DNA of 64,000 nucleotides, taken from JAJDXO01 sp965213765 (GTDB taxonomy: Bacteria; Pseudomonadota; Alphaproteobacteria; Rhodospirillales; UBA2165). The DNA is taken from NCBI GenBank assembly GCA_965213765.1, contig OZ243926.1:2232001-2296000 (forward strand). The letters run 5' to 3'. Below are positions 7,712 through 16,119 of the stretch, piece by piece. The position numbers and the translations under genes were made by a program. Below the pieces are notes generated by a model. That model made no database searches, was not told where the DNA came from, and was given only the letters and a program-made list of their open reading frames with translations. Each line of letters starts with the position of its first letter. Position 1 is the stretch's first letter.

Positions 7712-8991
7712 ACTGGTGTCCGGTTAAGATATCTGGACAGGTTGCATGGTGTTGATTCTACTGGTGTCCAAGCGTTTGCGACGATTTGGACACGAAGTTA
7801 GGACCAGCACCATGCGGCACCAGAATAGCGTTTTTCATGACATCTTGAAGCATGTTCCTTGGGATGCGTTCGACCGGCTTGTGAAGGAGCATGGCGCCGA
7901 TTGGCGGGTTTGGCGCCTGAGCACCAAGGACCAGTTCATCGCACTTCTATACGGCCAGCTTTCGGGGGCATCGAGCCTGCGCGAGATCGCCGGCGGCCTG
8001 GAGAGCCATTCGGCGCGGTTGTACCACGTCGGCAGCCGGCCGGCGCAGCGCTCGACGCTGGCCGACGCCAATGCGCGCCGTCCGGCGGCGGTGTTCTCGG
8101 GCCTGTTCGCCGAGATGGCCGGTCGTGCCCACCGGGGCCTGCGCCGCAAGCTCGGCGAGGCCACCTATCTGATCGATTCCACCGGGCTCCGCCTGAGCGG
8201 CGCCGGGTCCGAGTGGGCGCGCTTCTCGGCCAAGGTGTGCGGCGCCAAGGTCCACGTGATCTACGACGCGGATGCCGAGCGGCCGGTTTATTCGGCGGTG
8301 ACCAAGGCCCGGGTCAATGACATCACCGCCGCCCAGACAATGCCCATCGAGGCCGGCGCCACCTACGTCTTCGACCTCGGCTACTACGATTATGCCTGGT
8401 GGGCCAAGCTGAGCGCCGCCGGATGCCGCATCGTCACCCGTTTCAAGTCCAACACGCCGCTCGACCTTACCGCCGAACGCGGCCTCCCGGACGACAGCGG
8501 CATCCTGTCCGACCGCATCGGCCGGCTGCCAAAACGCCGGGCCAAAAACCGCAAAAACCCGTTCGCCGAACCGGTCCGAGAGGTGCGGATCAAAACCGAC
8601 ACCGGCAAGGTGCTGCGCATCCTCTCCAACGACCTCGACGCCCCGGCCCGGGAGATCGCCGATCTCTACAAGCGGCGATGGGCCATCGAACTGTTCTTCC
8701 GCTGGGTCAAACAGACCCTCAAGATCCGACACTTCATCGGCAACAGCGAAAACGCCGTGCGCATCCAGATCGCCGTAAGGCCAGGAGGGCGATGATCGCC
8801 TATCTGCTGCTCAGGCTCGCCCAAGACACCCAAACCATCGTCAAAAGCCCGCTCGCATTCGCCCGTCTCGTGCGCGCCAACCTCATGCATCGAAAGCGCA
8901 TCGACCGCCTCCTCAAACCCAAAACACCGCCTCCCGAAAATTCAAACCAAATGGCAATCCAATGGACGTGAAAGTTAAACCGGACACCAGT
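7712..8991 (+). mobile_element. IS4-family insertion sequence, copy 1 (inactivated)
   Basis: Terminal inverted repeats begin ACTGGTGTCCGGTT at 7712 and end with AACCGGACACCAGT at 8991. A near-perfect 12-base duplication flanks it (GGGCCCGGACCC at 7700-7711, GGGCCCAGACCC at 8992-9003). The flanks join into a REP-type palindrome, ATGGCCGGG...CCCGGCCAT. Its transposase gene is frameshifted. Confidence 0.85.
7812..8971 (+). pseudogene. IS4-family transposase (DUF4372 type), frameshifted
   Basis: The reading frame starts MRHQNSVFHDILKHVPWDAF, the DUF4372 N-terminus of one IS4 subgroup. It carries DDE residues in LIDSTGL, VFDLGYYDY and the Y-R-E-K block YKRRWAIELFFRWVK. After IQIAV at about 8774 an extra 11 bases break the frame; it resumes as AMIAYLLLRLAQDTQ and reads to the normal end at 8971. 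The neighbouring copy 2 is intact across this point. The element is therefore probably immobile unless complemented by copy 2. Confidence 0.85.
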
Positions 8992-9053
8992 GGGCCCAGA
9001 CCCGGCCATCCACGTGTACCATGCCGCGAGGCGTGGATCACCGGGTCAAGCCC
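8992..9053. repeat. REP-type composite palindrome split by two IS4 elements
   Basis: The bases between the two IS4 elements carry half of one palindrome (CCCGGCCATCCACG) and half of another (CGTGGATCACCGGGTCAAG). Their missing halves lie left of copy 1 (ATGGCCGGG) and right of copy 2 (CCCGGTGATGACG). Removing both elements restores two adjacent inverted-repeat units of the kind common in alphaproteobacterial intergenic regions. Confidence 0.7.
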
Positions 9054-10321
9054 ACTGGTGTCCGGTTTAAATTTGTGGACAGGGTGCATGACATTGATTC
9101 TATTCGTTTCCTGACGTCTAGCGGCGTTTTGGACACGAACGGAGATCAATGTCATGCGGCATGAGAATAGCGTCTTTCACCAGTTGACGAAGCACATTCC
9201 GTGGTCGACGTTCGACGATGCGGTTTCGCGGCACGGCTCGGACCGTCGGGTGCGCCGGCTTCGTACGCGGGACCAGTTTCTGGCGTTGCTTTACGGCCAG
9301 CTTTCGGGCGCGGCGTCGCTGCGCGGGATCGAGGACGGTCTGTCGAGCCAGGCGGCGCGGCTCTATCACGCGGGTCTGCGCGGCGTCTCGCGCTCGACCC
9401 TTTCGGACGCCAACGCGAGGCGCCCTTTCGAGGTCTACGCCGATGTGTTCGCCGAGATGGCGCGTCTGGCGCGGCCCGGGCTGCGGCGCAAGCTGGGCCG
9501 TGCGGTGCGCCTGCTCGATGCGACCAAGGTCGACCTGTCGGGGTTGAGCGCGGACTGGGCGCGGTTCTCCGCGGACCATTGCGCGGCCAAGCTCCATATC
9601 GTCTACGACCCGCATGGCGGGGTGCCGCTGCGCTGCGTCGTCACCCCCGACAAGGTCAACGACATCACCCCGGCCAAAGCCATGCCGATCGAGCCCGGCG
9701 CGACCTATGTCTTCGATCTGGCTTACTATAGTTACCACTGGTGGGCCGAACTCGACGCCCGGGGCTGCCGTTTCGTCACCCGGCTGAAGAAGAACACGCC
9801 GGTGGCGGTCGTCGAGACCCGGCCGGTGGCGCCGGGCGGGCCGGTGCTGGCCGAGCGTATCGGGCTCCTGTCCCGGCGCCTCGCGGCAAGCCGTAAGAAC
9901 CCTTTCGACAAGCCGGTCCGCATCCTCACCGTGGCCATCGACGGCGGCCGCCGGATCGAACTCCTCACCAACGACCTCGACGCCCCGGCCGAGGAGATTG
10001 CCGCGCTCTACAAGCAGCGCTGGCAGATCGAGCTGTTCTTCAAGTGGATCAAGCAGAACCTCAAGATCAAGCACTTCCTCGGGACCAGCGAAAACGCCGT
10101 CAAAATCCAGGTCTACGTCGCCCTGATCGCCTTCCTCGTCCTGCGTGCCGCGCATGACGCACAGGAAGCGATCCCAAGACCCCAGGCCTTCGCACGCCTC
10201 GTCCGCCTCAACATCATGCACCGCCGGTCCATCCGCAACATCAAGGACCCGCCAAAAACCCCGCCAAACGACGCAAGGCAGATGAACTTCCAACTCAACC
10301 AATGCTAAACCGGACACCAGT
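9054..10321 (+). mobile_element. IS4-family insertion sequence, copy 2 (intact)
   Basis: The element is 1,268 bases long with ends ACTGGTGTCCGGTTT and AAACCGGACACCAGT. It is flanked by a perfect 11-base duplication GGGTCAAGCCC (9043-9053 and 10322-10332), a length normal for the IS4 family. The restored target, ATCACCGGGTCAAGCCCGGTGAT apart from one central overlap, is a palindrome, so insertion was at the centre of a REP unit. It is related to copy 1 but clearly diverged, so a different IS. Confidence 0.9.
9154..10308 (+). CDS. IS4-family transposase (DUF4372 type)
   Basis: An intact 384-residue DDE transposase. The DUF4372 domain (SVFHQLTKHIPWSTFDDAV, LYGQLSGAASLRGIE) is followed by the catalytic core, with aspartates in LLDATKVDLSG and VFDLAYYSY and the glutamate in the Y-x2-R-x3-E-x6-K block YKQRWQIELFFKWIK. 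It serves only its own IS, which appears intact and possibly active. Confidence 0.93.
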   Translation: MRHENSVFHQLTKHIPWSTFDDAVSRHGSDRRVRRLRTRDQFLALLYGQLSGAASLRGIEDGLSSQAARLYHAGLRGVSRSTLSDANARRPFEVYADVFAEMARLARPGLRRKLGRAVRLLDATKVDLSGLSADWARFSADHCAAKLHIVYDPHGGVPLRCVVTPDKVNDITPAKAMPIEPGATYVFDLAYYSYHWWAELDARGCRFVTRLKKNTPVAVVETRPVAPGGPVLAERIGLLSRRLAASRKNPFDKPVRILTVAIDGGRRIELLTNDLDAPAEEIAALYKQRWQIELFFKWIKQNLKIKHFLGTSENAVKIQVYVALIAFLVLRAAHDAQEAIPRPQAFARLVRLNIMHRRSIRNIKDPPKTPPNDARQMNFQLNQC

Positions 10322-10381
10322 GGGTCAAGCCCGGTGATGACGACAAGCGGGTGAGCGGGGAGAGGAGGCTTGCCATGCGTT

Positions 10382-10407
10382 CCCTCGCCCCCGTCAGGGG
10401 GAGAGGG
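10382..10407. repeat. REP-like hairpin
   Basis: CCCTC-G-CCCCC, loop GTCA, GGGGG-A-GAGGG forms a long GC hairpin, followed by CAGGGTGAGAGGG. This class of dispersed palindrome is frequent in alphaproteobacterial intergenic DNA. It sits between IS4 copy 2 and the TetR gene and may also act as a weak terminator. Confidence 0.6.
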
Positions 10408-10473
10408 GCAGGGTGAGAGGGCGCAAAAAGGAGAATCCCCCAATTGAGTACAGACCCTAGGGCGGGCGCGATC

Positions 10474-11127
10474 ATGGCACGAACTGCATCAACGCGCAGC
10501 CGCTCCGGCAAGAACCGCAAGACGGACCTGCCCTGGGACATCGTGGAGGCCGCCTTGGGGCTGGCCGAAGAGCGGGGCTGGTCGGCCGTTCGCATGCACG
10601 ACATCGCAAAGCGACTCGGCGTGTCGCCGGGCCAGGTCCTCAAGCACCACCGCGATCTCGACAGTGTCGCCAACGGGTGGTTTGGGCGCGGGCTGGAGGC
10701 GATGATCGCGCCAAAGCAGCCGGATTTCGGCGCGCAACCCGCGAAGCGGCGCATAGAGACCTGCCTTCTCGCCTGGTTCGATGCTCTGGCGCCCCATCGC
10801 CGGGTCACGGTGGAGATGCTGAAGGGCAAGATGCACATTCCGCATCCGCACCACTGGGTGCCGGCTATCTTTGATCTCTCGAGAACCATCCACTGGCTTC
10901 GGGAAGCGGCGATGTTGCCGGCCAGTTACGGGACCCGGCGCGCGCGGATGGAGGAGATCGGCCTAACCTCGCTATTCCTGGCCACACTCCTGGTCTGGGC
11001 CCGCGATGACACGCCCGGCCAAATTCGCACCCGCCGATTCCTCCGTCGCCAACTGGACCGGGCCGACCGATTCATGACGTCCCTTTGGGGACCAGCCCCT
11101 CCGCCGGGACAGGTCGTCGTCTCATAG
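10474..11127 (+). CDS. TetR-family transcriptional regulator
   Basis: A 217-residue protein. The N-terminal DIVEAALGLAEERGWSAVRM, HDIAKRLGVSPGQVLKHH is a TetR-type helix-turn-helix, and the C-terminal half is a helical ligand/dimer domain (WDRLR replaced by TIHWLREAAM, LATLLVWARDD). Some features recall COQ9-like proteins, which share the TetR fold, so this alternative remains. A TTG-started frame opens at 10444, but ATG 10474 begins just before the basic HTH leader and is preferred. No operator or regulated neighbour is evident. Confidence 0.65.
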   Translation: MARTASTRSRSGKNRKTDLPWDIVEAALGLAEERGWSAVRMHDIAKRLGVSPGQVLKHHRDLDSVANGWFGRGLEAMIAPKQPDFGAQPAKRRIETCLLAWFDALAPHRRVTVEMLKGKMHIPHPHHWVPAIFDLSRTIHWLREAAMLPASYGTRRARMEEIGLTSLFLATLLVWARDDTPGQIRTRRFLRRQLDRADRFMTSLWGPAPPPGQVVVS

Positions 11128-11170
11128 ACGCCAGGCGTTAGCTGAACCGGCGGCGGTATTTCTCTGCGTC

Positions 11171-12229
11171 CTACTCCGCCGCCGCCGGCATTTCCGCCGC
11201 CTGCATCTGGTGGATCGCCTGGCGGCTGTAGGCGACAGCCTTGTCGTGCTCTCGAAGGATCAGCTTGCGGCCGGGATCGGCGCCGACCGCCTCCTGCTGG
11301 GCCTCGATAAAGAGCTTGTCTTCCTCGAAGGCTTCCAGGATATCTTCATGAAACCCGGTATTGCCCGTTCCGTCATAGGGCTCGCCACGAACGGCGGTGG
11401 AGAAGAAGTAGTGGAAATTGGCGTCGTCGGCCGGCGTCGCGTGATGGAAGACCCGGAGCAGCAGCCCACCCGGTTTGGTTGGGTCATCAAGCCCGCCGGT
11501 TCCGGCATCGTGAATGCCCGCCCACTGCAGCACGGATGCCGGTGCGACGTATTCGAAATCCATCCAACGGTCGACCTGCCCCTTGAATCCGGCGGCTTTT
11601 CTGAATGCAGGCGGTGGCGTGGAATTCGGCATGCTGCGATTGAAATGGGCGCCGCGCTCGGTCCGCGTGGTCGTCATTTCGGCTTCGTCGTGCTCCTGCG
11701 GGTTGCCACCGATGGTCGTACCGTGGACGTAGCCCAGGTGAGTCAAATCCATCAGATTGTCCATCATGAACATGTAGTTGGCGGCGATATCGTACCGGCC
11801 GAAGTGGAAATTATATTCGTCGGTCTGATCGTGATAGGGGAAGTCGATGATTTGGCTTTCATCCGCAAGTTCCGGATCGCCGGTCCAGATCCAAACAAAT
11901 TTCTGTCGCTCCGCGACGGCATACGCCCGGACACAGTGGGCGGGGCTTAGCTTCTCGCCCGGATTTTCCACGCAGGCGCCCGAGCCGTCATAAACCATAC
12001 CGTGATAACCGCATTGGATGCCGGTCTCGACCGCCTTGCCCAGAGACAGCTTCACGCCCCGGTGGCAGCACCGGTCTTCAAGCGCCGCCGCGGAGCCGTC
12101 GCCGCTCCGGAAGAGGACCAGATCCTGGCCCATGATCTTGCGGGCAATGGGTCCTTCGTCCAATTCGTAAGACCAGGCGCCGATATACCAGGCGTTGCGC
12201 ACCAATGGTTCCATTGCAAATTCAGACAT
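11171..12229 (-). CDS. Rieske non-heme iron oxygenase, VanA-like
   Basis: A 352-residue alpha subunit of an aromatic-ring or O-demethylating oxygenase. The Rieske [2Fe-2S] site is C54-x-H56 and C73-x2-H76 (CCHRG, CGYHG). The catalytic domain has the mononuclear iron motif DNLMDLTHLGYVHG, with the third ligand probably the acidic residue in EDILEAFEED. N-terminal VRNAWYIGAW is typical of vanillate demethylase-type and steroid or phthalate oxygenases. No reductase gene is adjacent, so electrons must come from elsewhere. It lies just downstream of, and is probably controlled by, the MarR gene at 12277-12783. Confidence 0.88.
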   Translation of the reverse strand: MSEFAMEPLVRNAWYIGAWSYELDEGPIARKIMGQDLVLFRSGDGSAAALEDRCCHRGVKLSLGKAVETGIQCGYHGMVYDGSGACVENPGEKLSPAHCVRAYAVAERQKFVWIWTGDPELADESQIIDFPYHDQTDEYNFHFGRYDIAANYMFMMDNLMDLTHLGYVHGTTIGGNPQEHDEAEMTTTRTERGAHFNRSMPNSTPPPAFRKAAGFKGQVDRWMDFEYVAPASVLQWAGIHDAGTGGLDDPTKPGGLLLRVFHHATPADDANFHYFFSTAVRGEPYDGTGNTGFHEDILEAFEEDKLFIEAQQEAVGADPGRKLILREHDKAVAYSRQAIHQMQAAEMPAAAE

Positions 12230-12276
12230 AATCGGCCTCCTCCGTATGAGTGCTATTAGCTCAACTGCGAGGTGGG

Positions 12277-12783
12277 TTAGCCGGATTGACCGGCATCGGG
12301 CACCCAGCCCTCGGCGAGCATCTCGTCCGCTTCGGTATGTACGGTATTCAGCATTTCTCTCAGGACCGCTTGTTCGTTGGCAGAGAATTTTCTTAATAGC
12401 CGCTGTTCCCGGGCCAGGGCAAACTGAACGATTTTGTCATAAAGGGCCCAACCATCTTGAGTCAATTCCACAAACGACCGGCGGCGGTCCTTGGGATCAT
12501 CCTGGCGGGTGAGCAGTCCACGTTCCTCGAGGCGGGCGATGGAGCGGCTGGTGCCACCTCGATCCATTCCCAAAGTGTCCGCCACTTCCAGAATGGTCGA
12601 CCGGCCGCCGGCGCCGGTAATCTGTATGATCCGCCATTCGCGAAGGTCAAAGCCGAGCAGCCGCGCATGGTGACGGGCGGCGTGCCGTCCAATTTTCACG
12701 CCGAGCGTGACGAACAGCGCCGGAACATGAGACTTCAGGTCAAACCGCTGCTTGGCACGGGGCTGCGTGATGACGTCGGACAA
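12277..12783 (-). CDS. MarR-family transcriptional regulator
   Basis: A winged-helix MarR protein: HHARLLGFDLREWRIIQITG, VADTLGMDRGGTSRSIARLE and DDPKDRRRSFVELT are the expected helices and wing. The longest frame starts at 12855, inside a likely operator. TTG 12783 with GGGAGAG just upstream gives a standard 168-residue protein and is preferred. It probably represses itself and neighbouring genes through the 35-base palindrome at 12821-12855, releasing on binding an aromatic or fatty ligand. The Rieske oxygenase downstream on the same strand is the likely partner. Confidence 0.8.
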   Translation of the reverse strand: MSDVITQPRAKQRFDLKSHVPALFVTLGVKIGRHAARHHARLLGFDLREWRIIQITGAGGRSTILEVADTLGMDRGGTSRSIARLEERGLLTRQDDPKDRRRSFVELTQDGWALYDKIVQFALAREQRLLRKFSANEQAVLREMLNTVHTEADEMLAEGWVPDAGQSG

Positions 12784-12820
12784 GTTACTCTCCCTGCGGA
12801 TGAGAGGGAGTATAAGGCAT

Positions 12821-12855
12821 TTACTTGAGAAATCAATCATTGAATTATCAAGCAA
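12821..12855. promoter_or_regulatory. 35-base palindromic operator, probably MarR site
   Basis: TTACTTGAGAAATCAAT, a central C, then ATTGAATTATCAAGCAA form an inverted repeat matching at 14 of 17 positions per arm. It lies between the MarR start (12783) and the divergent sulfotransferase-like gene (12927), where an autoregulatory operator would be expected. Confidence 0.6.
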
Positions 12856-12926
12856 ATTCTGCCTAGCGGTTGATCCCGAACTTGGTCAGTCTGTAGTCCT
12901 GAAATACGTTGGGAGAACGCTGAGCC

Positions 12927-13535
12927 ATGAGCCTTGCTGTCATCGGCGCGGGATTTGGACGAACCGGAACGGATTCGATGCGCGCCGCCCTCGAACAATT
13001 GGGGTTCGGTCCCTGTCATCACATGCGTGATTTGTTGCACGACCCCGAGCAGGAACGCCTCTGGCTGTCGATCGCGCAGGGTTCGCGGCCCGGCTGGGAT
13101 CACGTCTTTGAGGGTTACAACGCCGCGGTCGACTGGCCGTCATGTTATTTCTGGCGCGAACTTGCCGAGCATTTTGGAGATGCCAGAATTATTCTCTCCG
13201 TGCGAAGCGCCGAGAGTTGGTACGCCAGTATGGAAAAAACCATCATCCCCTTCATGAAGACGGACGACCCCGATTCCGTCGGCAATGTCGTCGTCAAAGA
13301 TCTCACCTTCGGCGGCCGGCCGGACGATCGGGCGCACGCGATGGCGGTTTACGAAAAGCACATCGCCGACGTACAGGCTGCCTTCCCGGCAGATCGCCTG
13401 CTGACATATCATTTGGGGGACGGCTGGGATCCGCTGTGCCGGTTCCTCGACAAGCCCGTCCCGGCGGCGGAGTATCCGCGATTGAACGCCTCGGGTGAGG
13501 CGTTTGAGTCGCTGTCGAGATCGGACGGCGATTGA
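12927..13535 (+). CDS. sulfotransferase-like P-loop protein
   Basis: A 202-residue member of the small Sulfotransferase_4 family. The N-terminal GFGRTGTDSMRAALEQLGFG is the 5'-phosphosulfate loop that binds PAPS, and YNAAVDWPSCYFW plus DARIILSVRSAESWYASM carry the 3'-phosphate-binding Arg/Ser region. Family members are presumed to transfer sulfate to small hydroxyl compounds, but few have known substrates. It is divergent from the MarR gene and shares its operator region. Confidence 0.8.
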   Translation: MSLAVIGAGFGRTGTDSMRAALEQLGFGPCHHMRDLLHDPEQERLWLSIAQGSRPGWDHVFEGYNAAVDWPSCYFWRELAEHFGDARIILSVRSAESWYASMEKTIIPFMKTDDPDSVGNVVVKDLTFGGRPDDRAHAMAVYEKHIADVQAAFPADRLLTYHLGDGWDPLCRFLDKPVPAAEYPRLNASGEAFESLSRSDGD

Positions 13536-13584
13536 GGATATGCGGGCGAACCGGTGCTGACCGGGTCCCGGTGGCGGTTTCCGG

Positions 13585-13890
13585 CTACTTCCGGAACAGG
13601 ATTTGACCGCGCCGCGCGACCAGGAGTTTCTCGAGCGTCACGGGGTGGAAATAGGCCTCGACCCGGTCCCCTTCCGGCGTGGTGCCGTAGAGCTCGTAGC
13701 AGCGGCCGTCGACCTTGACCCGGCGGACCTGCCAGCCTTCGGATTTAACCTTCTCGATCAGCTGATCCCGGGTCTTCCAGGTGGATTGGTCGCCACTCTC
13801 GCAGGTCATGCGGCCGGTGGCGTCGGCTTGCCCTGCGGACAAGCTCAAAACCGCCGCGGCGAAGGTTCCAATTACGACTTTCTTGATCAT
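13585..13890 (-). CDS. secreted PepSY-domain protein
   Basis: A 101-residue exported protein with a signal peptide (IGTFAAAVLSLSAGQADA) and one PepSY-type domain (RDQLIEKVKSEGWQVRRVKV, YELYGTTPEGDRVEAYFHPV). PepSY modules modulate partner proteins in the periplasm. It is transcribed 36 bases after a ferric-reductase-like membrane protein; this gene pair recurs in proteobacteria, suggesting the PepSY protein is its periplasmic accessory. It converges with the sulfotransferase-like gene. Confidence 0.8.
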   Translation of the reverse strand: MIKKVVIGTFAAAVLSLSAGQADATGRMTCESGDQSTWKTRDQLIEKVKSEGWQVRRVKVDGRCYELYGTTPEGDRVEAYFHPVTLEKLLVARRGQILFRK

Positions 13891-13926
13891 GGTGTCCTCT
13901 TTGCGTGTTGAAGCGTGGTGGAGAGT

Positions 13927-14520
13927 TCAAGCGGCCGCTGGACGCGGCTTCATGATTCGGAACAGACGGTAAGCCTCCAGAAGGGCCAGGGGCACGAAAT
14001 GCACCAGTGCGGGGCCCAGATTGTTGTGGACGAAAATCCAGTGAAGCAGGGTCAGGATGGCGGCTGGATAAATCCAGCGGTGCAGCCACTGCCACCCCCG
14101 GCGCAGGAACCGGACGGCCCCGTCGTGGCTGGTCACCGCAAGGGGGATGAAAATGAAAAACGCAAACCAGCCGGTCCAGATGCCGATCGCCCAGAACTCG
14201 CGGGCCATGGCGTCCAGGGTCTGCATGTCGACGACGTACAGGATTGTGTGCAAGAACGCATAGCCGAACGCCGCGACACCCAGATACCGGCGGCGGTGGT
14301 TGAGCCAGGCCAGCCAGCGCGCGCGCGGAAACAGCATCCGGAGCGGGGTCAGCATCATGGCGACTATCATGAACCGGGCCGCGAACTCGCCCGTGGGGTG
14401 GAGCAGGTCCTCGGCGCCGACGCCGCGGGACAGGGCGGCTGTCATGGGGATGCCGGGGAGCGCCAGCAGCACCCAGAAGGTGCAGGGGTGGTTCCAGATG
14501 GTCTTGAGAGTTGCGATCAT
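13927..14520 (-). CDS. ferric reductase-like transmembrane protein (MsrQ-like)
   Basis: A 197-residue integral membrane cytochrome b-type protein of the ferric-reductase-like group. Six hydrophobic segments are visible, with paired histidines in HPTGEF, NHRRRYLG/FLHTILY and WLHRWIY/LHWIF positioned to bind heme. MsrQ, the best-known relative, passes quinone electrons to periplasmic methionine sulfoxide reductase MsrP, but no msrP is present; the PepSY gene next door suggests a different partner. Bases 14521-14642 upstream show no gene. Confidence 0.8.
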   Translation of the reverse strand: MIATLKTIWNHPCTFWVLLALPGIPMTAALSRGVGAEDLLHPTGEFAARFMIVAMMLTPLRMLFPRARWLAWLNHRRRYLGVAAFGYAFLHTILYVVDMQTLDAMAREFWAIGIWTGWFAFFIFIPLAVTSHDGAVRFLRRGWQWLHRWIYPAAILTLLHWIFVHNNLGPALVHFVPLALLEAYRLFRIMKPRPAAA

Positions 14521-14642
14521 GCCCCTTCAACGGGCAAGGATTTTGGTTCCGTCGCTCGATGAAATTTTGTACGCGAGGCGGACGCAGGGCAGTTGCCGGA
14601 CGATTCCTGGCCGCCGAAACGTGGCTCCGGGACCCCTTGAAT

Positions 14643-14945
14643 TCACAAACCGGAAATCTTGAACGGAGCGCCCGCGCCGAACCGGGGTTTGGTCTCCGGA
14701 ACAAAGGTGCCGTGGAACTCCGCATCCGGATGATCCACCCGCGCCATCGAGGTGGCATGGAATTCATCGAGATCGTCACCGCCGAACATGACGCTCGTAA
14801 TGTCTCGAACCGGCATCCCGATCCGCCGCTGCTCCTCTCCATCCGGGGTCCGCCGGACGTGTTCTCCCGAGATCAGCTCCGCGGTCCAAACGCGTCCCTC
14901 CACCTCGACGGTAATGCCGTCGCAGACCCCGGGGATATCATTCGT
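14643..14945 (-). pseudogene. C-terminal fragment of an SMP-30/gluconolactonase gene
   Basis: About 95 codons (CDGITVEVEGRVWTAELISG, DITSVMFGGDDLDEFHATSM, then ETKPRFGAGAPFKISGL) match the last third of SMP-30-type six-blade propellers, including the TSVMFGG-DLD blade. The first two thirds with the metal-binding Glu and Asn are missing. The frame extends upstream with unrelated residues and has no good start, so it is probably not functional. Confidence 0.6.
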
Positions 14946-15047
14946 CGACACGAACCCGCGGCGGTTGGAGAGCCCACGGTACCGGCAACCTCCCGAAGAG
15001 TTGAGCAAAACGGTCCGAAAGTTGATGGCTAACGGATGAACGGCGGG

Positions 15048-15073
15048 ACTAATATTCGGCGACCGATATTAGT
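15048..15073. promoter_or_regulatory. 26-base near-palindrome upstream of the dienelactone hydrolase
   Basis: ACTAATAT...ATATTAGT are perfect 8-base arms around TCGGCGACCG, whose CGG/CCG extends the symmetry. It is AT-rich against a GC-rich background and lies 49 bases before the hydrolase start, consistent with a repressor or activator site. Confidence 0.4.
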
Positions 15074-15121
15074 TGTTTGAGCGTTATTCGTTTGTTCATT
15101 CCACACGGGAGGGAAAAATTC

Positions 15122-16033
15122 ATGGACACCCATCTTCCTGAGAAGACCGAATACACTTTTGAGGATATCGATCCTCGGGTCTTCGAACTTTACGACCAGT
15201 ACTGCCATTCCGGCATGACCCGGCGCGAGTTCCTGGACCGCGCGGCGGCGATTGCGGTGATCGGCGGCTCCGGCCTCGCCATGGCTCAGGCGCTGCTGCC
15301 CAATTACGCCAAGGCGAACATGATCATGTTCACCGACAAGCGGATCAAAGCCAAATATGTGGACTACGATTCCCCCGGCGGCACCTCGGGCAAGATGCGC
15401 GGCTACCTCGTGCAGCCGGCAGGCGACGGCCCCTTCCCGTCGGTCGTGGTGGTCCACGAGAACCGCGGCCTCAACCCGCATATCGAAGACGTCGCGCGCC
15501 GCGCGGCCGTCGCCGGCTTCGTCGCCCTGGCGCCCGACGGGCTCGCCCCCATCGGCGGCTACCCGGGCAACGACGATGACGGCAAGGTCATGCAGCGCTC
15601 CCTCGACCGGGGCAAGCTGATGACCGATATGTTGAACAGCGCCAAGTTCCTCAAAACCCATTCGCTGTCGACCGGTAAGTTGGGCGTGACGGGCTTCTGC
15701 TACGGCGGCGGTGTGGTCAACAACATGGCTGTGCGGTTCGGCAAGGATCTGCAGGCCGGCGTGCCGTTCTACGGCCGGGCCGCCAACACGGCGGACGTGC
15801 CGAAAATCCAGGCGCCGCTGATGATCCAGTACGCCGAGAACGATCCCCGGATCAACGCCATGAAGGCGGATTTCGAGGCCGCCCTCAAGGCCAACAACAA
15901 GACCTTCGTGAGCCACGTTTATCCGGGCACCCGGCACGGCTTCCACAACAACTCGACGCCCCGCTACGTCGAGGCGCAGGCCAAGATCGCTTGGGACAGG
16001 ACCATCGCCTGGTTCAAGCAGCACCTGGCCTAA
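15122..16033 (+). CDS. dienelactone hydrolase family protein, Tat-exported
   Basis: A 303-residue alpha/beta hydrolase with an internal Tat signal: TRREFLDRAAAIAVIGGSG has the twin arginines at 34-35, so export in folded form is likely. The catalytic triad is Cys193 (GFCYGG), Asp in AENDPRI and His in TRHGFHNN; the thiol nucleophile marks the dienelactone hydrolase group. It resembles the YghX-like exported subfamily. ATG 15122 has GGGAGGG upstream and is preferred over an earlier frame start at 15077. A palindrome precedes it and a strong terminator follows, so it forms a single-gene unit. Confidence 0.88.
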   Translation: MDTHLPEKTEYTFEDIDPRVFELYDQYCHSGMTRREFLDRAAAIAVIGGSGLAMAQALLPNYAKANMIMFTDKRIKAKYVDYDSPGGTSGKMRGYLVQPAGDGPFPSVVVVHENRGLNPHIEDVARRAAVAGFVALAPDGLAPIGGYPGNDDDGKVMQRSLDRGKLMTDMLNSAKFLKTHSLSTGKLGVTGFCYGGGVVNNMAVRFGKDLQAGVPFYGRAANTADVPKIQAPLMIQYAENDPRINAMKADFEAALKANNKTFVSHVYPGTRHGFHNNSTPRYVEAQAKIAWDRTIAWFKQHLA

Positions 16034-16057
16034 AGACCCGGAAGTGCCAAACGGCAG

Positions 16058-16086
16058 CGGCGGCTTCCACCGGAAGCCGCCGTTTT
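16058..16086 (+). terminator. intrinsic terminator of the dienelactone hydrolase gene
   Basis: An 11-bp perfect stem (CGGCGGCTTCC / GGAAGCCGCCG) with a three-base loop is followed by TTTT, 25 bases after the stop codon. Confidence 0.85.
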
Positions 16087-16119
16087 CGTACCGGCGCCCT
16101 TATTCCGCCGGCTGGGCGA

